From Hyphomicrobiales bacterium (GTDB lineage Bacteria > Pseudomonadota > Alphaproteobacteria > Rhizobiales > Rhizobiaceae), in assembly GCA_900470805.1 (NCBI GenBank), contig UCCA01000039.1:61419-125418 (forward strand): a stretch of 64,000 nucleotides of DNA, written 5' to 3'. Below, piece by piece: positions 33,373 through 41,983 of this stretch. A model generated the notes under the pieces. The model ran no database searches. It was not told the origin of the DNA and saw only the letters and a list, made by a program, of their open reading frames with translations. Position numbers and translations under genes: made by a program. Every line of letters begins with the position of its first letter. Position 1 is the first letter of the stretch.

Positions 33373-34347
33373 ATGGCAGAGATCATCGACATCACCACGA
33401 ACAGGCAGCGGGCGATCGACGCCGGCTGCGCGGTGCTGCGCGAGGGATTGCCGATCGCCCTCCCCACCGAGACCGTCTATGGGCTTGCCGCCGACGCGAC
33501 CAACCCGGCCGCCGTCGCCCGCATCTACGAGACCAAGGGGCGCCCTCAGTTCAATCCGCTGATCTGCCATATGGCCGACCTCGCCATGGCCGAGGACTAT
33601 GCGACGTTCGACCCGGTGTCGCGGGCGCTGGCGGAGGCTTTCTGGCCGGGGCCGCTGACAATCGTCGTCCCACTGAAGCCAGAGAGCGGCATTCATGCGT
33701 TGGCGACGGCCGGTCTCGACACCGTCGGCATCCGCGTTCCCCTGGGCTTTGCAGGTGAACTGATCCGCGCCTTCGGCCATCCGCTGGCCGCGCCCAGCGC
33801 CAACACATCAGGCAAGATCAGCGCCACCAGCGCGGCGCATGTCGATGCCGACCTCGGCGACAGGATCCGCCTGATCCTCGATGCCGGCGCCAGTGATGTC
33901 GGTGTCGAATCGACGATCGTCAAGGTCGAGGACGGCAAGCTTCGGCTGTTGCGCCCGGGCGGCTTGCCGGCCGCCGAGATCGAGCGCGTTGCCGGCATGA
34001 AGCTGGTGCGCCCGAAGACGGCGTCCGCTGCCATCGAGGCGCCGGGGATGATGGCCTCGCATTATGCGCCGGGCGCCGCCGTTCGGCTGGATGCGACGGG
34101 CATCGCGGCCGATGAGGCACTGATAGCCTTCGGCCCCGCTCCCGTTGCCGGCGCGAACACAGCGCGCATCGTTCTTAACCTGAGCGAGACGGGCGATCTT
34201 GCCGAAGCAGCGGCGAACCTGTTCGACTACATGAAGCGCGCGGATGCCAGCGGCGCCGCGACGATTGCATTTACCGCCATTCCCGACGAGGGTCTCGGCG
34301 AAGCCATCAACGACCGGCTGCGGCGCGCCGCGGCCCCGCGGGAATGA
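33373..34347 (+). CDS. L-threonylcarbamoyladenylate synthase (Sua5/TsaC)
   Basis: Makes threonylcarbamoyl-AMP from threonine, bicarbonate and ATP for the universal t6A modification at tRNA position 37. The 324-residue product is the long Sua5 form: a YrdC domain (LPTETVYGLAADATNPAAVA, ETKGRPQFNPL, PSANTSGKISATSAAHV, VESTIVKV) and then the Sua5 C-terminal domain beginning near MASHYAPGAAVRL. The start at 33373 has GGCAGG upstream. The dehydrogenase gene starts 16 bases after the stop, so both are probably co-transcribed. Confidence 0.93.
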   Translation: MAEIIDITTNRQRAIDAGCAVLREGLPIALPTETVYGLAADATNPAAVARIYETKGRPQFNPLICHMADLAMAEDYATFDPVSRALAEAFWPGPLTIVVPLKPESGIHALATAGLDTVGIRVPLGFAGELIRAFGHPLAAPSANTSGKISATSAAHVDADLGDRIRLILDAGASDVGVESTIVKVEDGKLRLLRPGGLPAAEIERVAGMKLVRPKTASAAIEAPGMMASHYAPGAAVRLDATGIAADEALIAFGPAPVAGANTARIVLNLSETGDLAEAAANLFDYMKRADASGAATIAFTAIPDEGLGEAINDRLRRAAAPRE

Positions 34348-34363
34348 CAGAGGATAAAGCCCG

Positions 34364-35791
<1,428 letters not shown>

Positions 35792-35827
35792 TGACCATCC
35801 GCCAGCGGCAACGATCGGGAAGCGGCG

Positions 35828-38572
35828 CTAGCCCTTGTTGTTGCTGGTGATATTGGCGAGTGTGGTGCTGGACGCCTGCATGATGCTCAGCGCCGGCGAG
35901 GTGCTGCTGTCATTCTGCAGGTCGTACATGGCGGTAAACCGGCGCATCAGCTTCTCGACCTTCTCCGGATCCTGCAGATCCTTGACGTCGATCAGCTTCT
36001 TCATCAAATCCGCCTGCTTGTCGACATCCATGTTGGAGATCGCGCTGGGCAGGTTCCATGTGGTCTTCACCACCTGGAACAGTGCGCTGTCGCCGATGAT
36101 GGAGTAGAGCGACGTGATGCTCGGAGCCTTGCGGGTGAAATAGAGCGCCAGGCGTACACCATCATTGGTCTGGCCCTCCTGCGTCTCCAGGCTCATCTCG
36201 ACATAGGCATCCTGCGTCCGCGTTTCGGCGCCGGTGTTCTGAATCGTGCCGATCTTGCTTCGGGTCAGCTCGCCTGACGTATCGAAGTTGAAGTCGGCGA
36301 CGATCTCCTTGAACTTGTCCGGAGCCGTCTTGTTCAGATAGCTGTCGGCATCGGTTGGATCGGAGGTGAAGATCTTCTTCAGTGTCGCCGTGTCGTAGTC
36401 CTTCGGCTCGAGCCCGTTGGCCTTCAGGATGAAGCTGGTCAGGGTGTCGTCGGCCAGAAGATCGTCGAGGCTCTTCACCTCGGCAATCTTCTTGGCAAAA
36501 TCGTTGACCTCGGTCGTGGCATCCTTGGACGCCTTGTCTCTCAACGTGCCAGCGCTCATTCCGAGCGTGGCCAGCGACTTGTAGGTGGTTGCGTATTTGG
36601 CCATCACCGCCGTGGGCAATGCCTGCACGTCCGACGCGGCCTTGCCATCGCTGCCGAAATTGAAGGCCTGAACCATCTTGGTGATACGATCGTCTTTCAA
36701 CGAGGCGACGTAGCCCTCTGGATCGTAGGGGTCGCTCTGCAGCAGCTTGCGCATCATCGTGCGTGGGACATCGTTTTCGGTCAGTCCATAGGCGCGCAGG
36801 GCCACGTGATAGGGATCGTCCAGCTTGTCGTTCGACGTGATGCTGTCCGCCAGATTTGTCCGAAGGAAATCGGTCACGGTCATCGTGGCGCCGTCCGTCA
36901 TCCGAGTCTTGTAGTTGGCGACCGCGTCGTCGATCGTCTCCTGCTGAACGTCTGCGTAGTGCGTGGTGTAGAGCGCGTTGACGCTCGTCGTCTGCTGGCT
37001 GGTCTGCGGACCGGAGGCAAGGCCAGCTGAACCGTCGGCCGCGAAGTTGAAGGCGGCGTTGACATTGCTGAAGCCGCTGGAGGCGGCAAAGCTGGGATCG
37101 GTCAGGATGCTCTTCAAATCCGCATCGCTAAGGTCACCCGGCATCGCGTAGACGCTTTTTACCAGGCTGGTCATCCTGGTGTCCGAGATCAGATCATCGA
37201 CGCTGGAGAGCGTGCCGATCTTGTTCTGGAAGTAGGAAAGATTGTCGCTGGCCTTGTAGCCCATCTGGCGAAGCTGGGTCGATGTCTGCGCGCCGGCCGA
37301 GGTGACAGTGCCATCCGCCTGGAAATTGAAAGCGGCGTTAACCTCGTCGAAGCCGAGCAGACCGGCATAGCTGGGATCAGTCAGCACGCTCTTGAGATCG
37401 GCGTCGCTGAGCGACGACGGCATGCCATAGGAATCCTTGATGTAGGATGTGAGTTTCGGATCGGCGATGAGGGCATCGACCGTCTTTATGCCAGCGATCT
37501 TTGACTGATAGTAAGTCGACGCGGTATTCGCCGCACTGGACATCGTGCCAATTTGGGCCGGTGTCTGGCCGGTGTAGGAGACTTTCGTGCTGTCGATCGT
37601 CCCGTCGGCGTTAAAATTGAAGGCTGCCTTTACTGCGCTGAAATCGAGCAGGCTGGCATAGGTGCTGTCGGTGAGGACCCTCTTGAGCGCGGCATCGCTG
37701 AAGGTCGTGCCCATACCGAACGCCGACTTGACGTAGGACGTCAGCCGCTTGTCCGAAATCAACTGGTCAACCGTGGTGATCGAACCGATAGTGGACTGGA
37801 AGTAGGCCTTGTTATATTCGGCCGCCTTCGGCGTCACGATCGACGGAACGGTCAGATTATACTTCTCCATGACCGCATCTTTTTGCGTCGTGGTCTGCGC
37901 CGCGCCATTGACCGTGCCGTCGGCATTGAAGTTGAACTGGGCAGCCAGCGCCTTGTATTTGGCGTTGCCGCTGACATTGACGAAGCTGTTGGGATCGTTG
38001 ACGTCGCTGGTCAACACCTTGGTGAGATAATCGGACGAAACATAGGTCGGATCGATGCCGAAGGCGCCAAGCACGTAGTTGCGCAGGCGACTGTTACCGG
38101 TGATGTTCGACACGGTCTGAACCTTGTCGATCGCCGTGCTGTAATAGGACGTTTCCGTCGTCGCGCTGGTCGCCTCGTTGTCGTAGGACGCCGTATAAAG
38201 GCCGATGAGATCGTCCTGCTGGCTGTCGGTCTGCGCATCCGTGGTCGTCGCACCGAAGTTGAAAGCGGCCGCGAAGTCTTTGTAGCGGGTGTCGGACAGC
38301 TTGTTGGCGAAGCTGTTCGAATCCGTCAGGTCGCTCTCCAGGACTTTCTTCATGAAGGCCTTGGCGTAGGTCATGTCCTCGAGGCCGTAGGCCTTCATCG
38401 CATAGCTATAGAGCTTATAGTTACCTAGAAGATCATCTACATCTTTGACTTTATTGATGTTTTCTTCATAGTACTGGGAATCGCGCTTGACCGTCGCCTG
38501 CGATGCGACGCGATCAAGGCTCTTCTGCATATCGCCCGATATAATGTTGAAGGCCAACGAAGCGGAGATCAT
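35828..38572 (-). CDS. giant DUF1217 repeat protein (914 aa), putative flagellum-associated
   Basis: A 914-residue protein with no signal peptide, built from about eight degenerate DUF1217 repeats of roughly 90-110 residues. A typical unit runs from SVDDLISDTRMTSLVKSVYA through LSDADLKSILTDPSF to NVNAAFNFAADG; the phrase AFNF or equivalents (QFNF, DFNF) closes almost every unit. The short N-terminus SASLAFNIISGDMQKSLDRV resembles flagellar axial proteins. Rhizobial flagellar clusters contain a single-unit DUF1217 protein, so a link to the flagellum or its secreted parts is known for the family but no flagellar gene is nearby here. Function remains unknown. Confidence 0.8.
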   Translation of the reverse strand: MISASLAFNIISGDMQKSLDRVASQATVKRDSQYYEENINKVKDVDDLLGNYKLYSYAMKAYGLEDMTYAKAFMKKVLESDLTDSNSFANKLSDTRYKDFAAAFNFGATTTDAQTDSQQDDLIGLYTASYDNEATSATTETSYYSTAIDKVQTVSNITGNSRLRNYVLGAFGIDPTYVSSDYLTKVLTSDVNDPNSFVNVSGNAKYKALAAQFNFNADGTVNGAAQTTTQKDAVMEKYNLTVPSIVTPKAAEYNKAYFQSTIGSITTVDQLISDKRLTSYVKSAFGMGTTFSDAALKRVLTDSTYASLLDFSAVKAAFNFNADGTIDSTKVSYTGQTPAQIGTMSSAANTASTYYQSKIAGIKTVDALIADPKLTSYIKDSYGMPSSLSDADLKSVLTDPSYAGLLGFDEVNAAFNFQADGTVTSAGAQTSTQLRQMGYKASDNLSYFQNKIGTLSSVDDLISDTRMTSLVKSVYAMPGDLSDADLKSILTDPSFAASSGFSNVNAAFNFAADGSAGLASGPQTSQQTTSVNALYTTHYADVQQETIDDAVANYKTRMTDGATMTVTDFLRTNLADSITSNDKLDDPYHVALRAYGLTENDVPRTMMRKLLQSDPYDPEGYVASLKDDRITKMVQAFNFGSDGKAASDVQALPTAVMAKYATTYKSLATLGMSAGTLRDKASKDATTEVNDFAKKIAEVKSLDDLLADDTLTSFILKANGLEPKDYDTATLKKIFTSDPTDADSYLNKTAPDKFKEIVADFNFDTSGELTRSKIGTIQNTGAETRTQDAYVEMSLETQEGQTNDGVRLALYFTRKAPSITSLYSIIGDSALFQVVKTTWNLPSAISNMDVDKQADLMKKLIDVKDLQDPEKVEKLMRRFTAMYDLQNDSSTSPALSIMQASSTTLANITSNNKG

Positions 38573-38792
38573 GAGCGCCCTTTTCCGGCAAAGTCACAGC
38601 AAGAATGACAGACTGGTTCTGCGCCATTTTGCTATAAAAAGCTTACCCGAGACTTACCCCTGATCTGTTGCGGATCGAGACACCCCGCGTTCACTCCTCG
38701 GAAACCTTGCCACGATCGGTTTTGATAACCATCCGAGGCGGCAAAGTTTTCTTAACCGCGATTTTTAAGCTGTCCGGAACAGGCGGCGCCTA

Positions 38793-38862
38793 TTGTCAGC
38801 CTCAGAGGACGAAAAGTCCCAAGGAGAAGACCGGAAATCGGCTCTCAGGTAAGACAAGGGTA
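38793..38862 (+). promoter_or_regulatory. candidate structured leader, glycine-riboswitch-like aptamer
   Basis: This leader ends 9 bases before the DUF6101 start. TTGTC (38793-38797) pairs with GACAA (38853-38857). AGAG (38804-38807) pairs with CTCT (38842-38845). GAC/GTC (38808-38810, 38816-38818) closes a GAAAA loop, and CCG/CGG (38831-38841) closes GAAAT. Between and after lie CCAAGGAG and CTCTCAGGTAA, closely matching the conserved CCGAAGGAG and CUCUCAGGUAA of glycine riboswitch aptamers. It is shorter than a normal aptamer. The 3' pairing strand abuts the ribosome-binding AAGGG, so translational control is possible. Confidence 0.45.
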
Positions 38863-38871
38863 GAAAAGAAC

Positions 38872-39438
38872 ATGAACAACACCGTTATGAAGCCCGCATG
38901 GGCTGGAGCGACACTGCGTCTCGATCCGTCGCGCTTTCCTCAGCAGGTAAGCTACGCCATCCACGATTCCACAAGTGACGTCAGCATAACGATCGACGAA
39001 CGCGGCGCCATTCTCCGCAAGATCCTGCCATCGAGCGGCCTGCCGCTTTCCATCGCCCTGCCGAAGCGTGCCTTCAAGGGCGTCGCCGCCCGCGCCATCG
39101 ACCATGGCAACGGCGAAGTCACCGTGACGCTCGAGCTGCACCATGAAGATCCCGATCTCTGTGTGCCGCTGCTGGTCGCCCACGACCTCTCCGATATCGC
39201 CGCCGACTGGCGCGGCTGGTCGGAAGCCTTTCGCATTCCGATGCTGATGGTCGAGGCCGACGGCATTGCACGTCCGCTCGAAGACCATCTCGGCGAGCTG
39301 CGCACCAGCCATCTCAAGCCACGCCGCCGCCACTCCTACTTCGCGAACCGCCGCCCGCGCTTTCTGGTGCGTCGCTCCACCGGATCGCTTGGCGTCGCCA
39401 TGAAGATCGAAGGTAAGGAAATCATCGCCCGCAACTGA
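38872..39438 (+). CDS. DUF6101 family protein
   Basis: A 188-residue protein of the Rhizobiales DUF6101 family, function unknown. Family blocks: AWAGATLRLDPSRFPQQVSY, SGLPLSIALPKRAFKGVAAR, ELHHEDPDLCVPLLVAHDLS with DIAADWRGWSEAFRIPMLMV, and a strongly basic C-terminus (LKPRRRHSYFANRRPRFLVR). The basic tail hints at nucleic-acid or membrane contact but this is speculation. ATG 38872 is supported by homology and AAGGG upstream; the longer frame to 38668 would read through the structured leader. A terminator follows. Confidence 0.85.
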   Translation: MNNTVMKPAWAGATLRLDPSRFPQQVSYAIHDSTSDVSITIDERGAILRKILPSSGLPLSIALPKRAFKGVAARAIDHGNGEVTVTLELHHEDPDLCVPLLVAHDLSDIAADWRGWSEAFRIPMLMVEADGIARPLEDHLGELRTSHLKPRRRHSYFANRRPRFLVRRSTGSLGVAMKIEGKEIIARN

Positions 39439-39460
39439 GCGGAATGCGATCGACAACGGA

Positions 39461-39487
39461 AAGACCCGGCCGGCGTGCCGGGTTTTT
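39461..39487 (+). terminator. factor-independent terminator after DUF6101 gene
   Basis: Stem ACCCGGC/GCCGGGT with a short CGGCGT loop and a run of five T bases, between the convergent DUF6101 and ubiA genes. Confidence 0.9.
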
Positions 39488-39508
39488 CGTTTTTATGTGA
39501 CGTGAATT

Positions 39509-40468
39509 CTACGGCAGCACGAACAACAGCGACAGGAATAGTCCGACGAAAATGATCAGCCCGACGCGGTTGTTCGACTTGAACAGTGCCAGGCACTGGT
39601 CGGCATCGTTGATGTCGAGCGTGACGATCTGCCAGGCGAACATCCCGGCCGCGACGATCAGGCCGAGATAGGCGAACAGGCCGACGCCGGCGAGCAGGAA
39701 AGCCGCGAAGGTCAGCACCAGTGTCAATCCGTAAAGGCCGACCAGCCATGGCTTGGTGTTGTCGCCAAACAGGCGGGCGGTGGAGCGAACTCCGATCAGT
39801 TCGTCGTCCTCCTTGTCCTGATGGGCGTAGATCGTGTCGTAGCCAATCGTCCAGACCACCGCGCCGATATAGAGCAGGACCGGCGCCAGCGACAGGCTGC
39901 CGAAGATCGCCGCCCAGCCCATCAGAGCACCCCAGGAAAAGGCCAGCCCTAGAAAGAACTGCGGCCAGTCGGTGAAGCGCTTGGCGAACGGATAGAGCGC
40001 AACGATCGCGAGCGAGGCGACACCCAGGAGTACCGCAAACCAGTTGAGCTGCAGCACGACCAGAAGTCCGACCAGCGCCTGCAGCAGAATGAAGATTTTT
40101 GCCTGCGTGCGTGTCACCCTGCCCGATGGCAGCGGGCGCGAACGGGTACGCGCCACTTCCATGTCGATCTTGTGGTCGACGAGATCGTTATAGGTGCAAC
40201 CGGCGCCGCGCATGGCGACGGAGCCGATGAAATAGAGCACCAGATGCCAGATCAGTTGACCGCCGGAAAACAGCCCGACATGCGCGGCCGCATTGGCGGC
40301 CATCGCCGCCGACCAGAAGCACGGCCACAGCAACAGCTGCCAGCCAATCGGCCGATCCCAACGCGCCAGCTGCGCATAGGGCCAGAGCCATGGCGGCAAA
40401 ATCCGGTAGACCCAGTTGTTGGAAGGCGCATCGGCAACGCGCCCATTGATTCCGTCGATCTGTTGCAT
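39509..40468 (-). CDS. ubiA: 4-hydroxybenzoate octaprenyltransferase
   Basis: Integral membrane prenyltransferase that attaches the polyprenyl tail to 4-hydroxybenzoate in ubiquinone synthesis. The 319-residue chain has about nine transmembrane segments. The two aspartate motifs that bind magnesium-diphosphate are GCTYNDLVDHKIDMEVARTR and GYDTIYAHQDKEDDELIGVR, both intact. The N-terminal LARWDRPIGWQLLLWPCFWS block is typical. It is a single-gene unit, convergent with DUF6101 and divided from the oxidase subunit gene by 205 bases without recognised function. Confidence 0.95.
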   Translation of the reverse strand: MQQIDGINGRVADAPSNNWVYRILPPWLWPYAQLARWDRPIGWQLLLWPCFWSAAMAANAAAHVGLFSGGQLIWHLVLYFIGSVAMRGAGCTYNDLVDHKIDMEVARTRSRPLPSGRVTRTQAKIFILLQALVGLLVVLQLNWFAVLLGVASLAIVALYPFAKRFTDWPQFFLGLAFSWGALMGWAAIFGSLSLAPVLLYIGAVVWTIGYDTIYAHQDKEDDELIGVRSTARLFGDNTKPWLVGLYGLTLVLTFAAFLLAGVGLFAYLGLIVAAGMFAWQIVTLDINDADQCLALFKSNNRVGLIIFVGLFLSLLFVLP

Positions 40469-40646
40469 GCCGCCATCTAGCGATCTGGGGTGTCGGTGGT
40501 CAAGCGGATGACGCCGTTGCGGTATGGGTGATCAAGCTCAACGCACCCGCGGCTCGATTCAAGCATGCCAATGACGACGCGGACCGTTCGCCGCCCGCAT
40601 CGCAAACGTCAAATGCAGCGATTGGCGTTGTGACGCCTGACCGGCG

Positions 40647-40682
40647 CGGAACACCCTAGCGCAGCGGAATACCCTAGCGCAG
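40647..40682. repeat. 18-bp tandem duplication spanning the COX IV stop codon
   Basis: CGGAACACCCTAGCGCAG (40647-40664) is followed directly by CGGAATACCCTAGCGCAG (40665-40682), one substitution apart. The second copy holds the TAG of the minus-strand oxidase subunit gene plus its last codons; the first copy repeats them downstream of the stop, in frame because 18 is a multiple of three. Confidence 0.93.
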
Positions 40683-40898
40683 CAGCACGATGCCGGCGAT
40701 GAAGACGATCAGCATCACGACGATGCCGCCGAGGAAGCCAGCGCCGGCGAAGAAGCCGGCGGTCATGCCGAGCAGCAGCGCGACGATCAGCAGCGAGCCG
40801 AACTTGGCGGCCGCCAGGAACATCGCATAGGTGTGCTCGTGTTCCTTGTAGTCCATCTGCGCGCCGACTTCGGCAGGTCCGGTATTGTGCTCGGCCAT
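40674..40898 (-). CDS. aa3-type cytochrome c oxidase subunit IV
   Basis: A 74-residue membrane protein. The N-terminal 30 residues are hydrophilic (MAEHNTGPAEVGAQMDYKEH, then EHTYAMFLAAAKFGS), followed by two hydrophobic stretches. This is the alphaproteobacterial aa3 oxidase subunit IV family (the short peptide seen in Paracoccus and Rhodobacter oxidases), an accessory subunit not needed for catalysis. ATG 40898 has GGGAGA 8 bases upstream. The catalytic subunits are not nearby. The stop codon lies in an 18-bp tandem duplication. Confidence 0.88.
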   Translation of the reverse strand: MAEHNTGPAEVGAQMDYKEHEHTYAMFLAAAKFGSLLIVALLLGMTAGFFAGAGFLGGIVVMLIVFIAGIVLLR

Positions 40899-41077
40899 GA
40901 ATATCGTCTCCCTCATATCCGCGCCGCCAGGATGAAGCGGCCGGATGATCCCTTGCGTTTTCCCGCACTCCCACGAGCAAACGTCCCGGTACAGGAATTA
41001 CACAAAGCCCCGGAAAGCGCAATCCGGGAGAATGCCGCGGACAGGCGGCATTCTCTTGAGCTTATGGACGGCCGCAA

Positions 41078-41830
41078 TCAGAGCGGCAGGTCGGTTCCGA
41101 ACTGGCCTGCCGGCACGAAGCGCGCCGTCGGGATGATCGTCAGAGGCGGCAGCGTGTCGTTCGGGTTGCGCGAGAACATCATCCGCTGTTCGCTGGCGCT
41201 GGAGATGAAGAACGGATAGCGAGTCAAAAGCTTGCGCCCGACCTCGATCACGTTCGTCGCCATCAGCGTCATGTCGATGCCGTAGTTCTTCGCCAGCTGG
41301 CCGGGCACGATGGTGTCGGCGTAGAAGACGCGCTTGTAGAAGGCGGCATGCGGCGGGCGGCAGAACTGCAGCACGCGGCTGGCGCGGAAATACGCCGCAG
41401 CGACGATCGATGGCCGCAGCGTGAGATAGGGGATCCAGGAGAGATCGGCCGTCATCTCGGGGTCGGCAGCGAAGCGTGCCGGGTCGATCAGCGTCAGCCC
41501 GGCATCGAGCATCGCGTCCATCGCCCATGGAAAGGCGCCGCCCGATTGGCTCAGCCGGTGGTCCGGTGTCACATAATGGATCCTGACGGTGCTGACCATC
41601 TCCCCATAATAGTACAGTCCGAAAACATAGGCATGGCTGTCGAAATCGCTGTCGTCGAGCAGACCCTTGGGGGCCAGCGCCAGCACGTCGTGCGCCTTGT
41701 ATGCCTTGTAGCGCAGGCGTTCCACCTGTGCCAGGTCCTCGTTGCTTTCAACGCGGCGATACTCGACATTATCGAGAACTTCCAGAATCTTGCGACTGAA
41801 ATCACTTACATTGGAATGCGACTCTGACAT
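41078..41830 (-). CDS. FeeM-like N-acyltransferase (GNAT/autoinducer-synthase fold)
   Basis: A 250-residue protein that fits the N-acyl amino acid synthase FeeM-type branch of the acyltransferase superfamily, related in fold to LuxI. N-terminal recognition region: VEYRRVESNEDLAQVERLRY, followed by FGLYYYGEMVSTVRIHYVTP. The central block DLSWIPYLTLRPSIVAAAYF and the tail MFSRNPNDTLPPLTIIPTAR are conserved in rhizobial homologues as far as I can judge. FeeM couples acyl carrier protein-bound fatty acids to an amino acid; the product here is unknown. ATG 41830 is preferred because the upstream frame is AT-rich non-homologous sequence. A GGDEF/EAL gene lies 153 bases upstream on the same strand. 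Confidence 0.65.
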   Translation of the reverse strand: MSESHSNVSDFSRKILEVLDNVEYRRVESNEDLAQVERLRYKAYKAHDVLALAPKGLLDDSDFDSHAYVFGLYYYGEMVSTVRIHYVTPDHRLSQSGGAFPWAMDAMLDAGLTLIDPARFAADPEMTADLSWIPYLTLRPSIVAAAYFRASRVLQFCRPPHAAFYKRVFYADTIVPGQLAKNYGIDMTLMATNVIEVGRKLLTRYPFFISSASEQRMMFSRNPNDTLPPLTIIPTARFVPAGQFGTDLPL

Positions 41831-41983
41831 TGTGGCCCATCCGTTCGTTAATGGACCATTAATCATCCGAACCCGGGGCGGAACGCAAGGTTTTAACTTA
41901 ATTTTAATCGTATTTAAGTTGTTAAGGTTAACGCTCGCAATCATTGCTAATTTACTGAAATTGCAACATCGGCCGAGCGAGGC

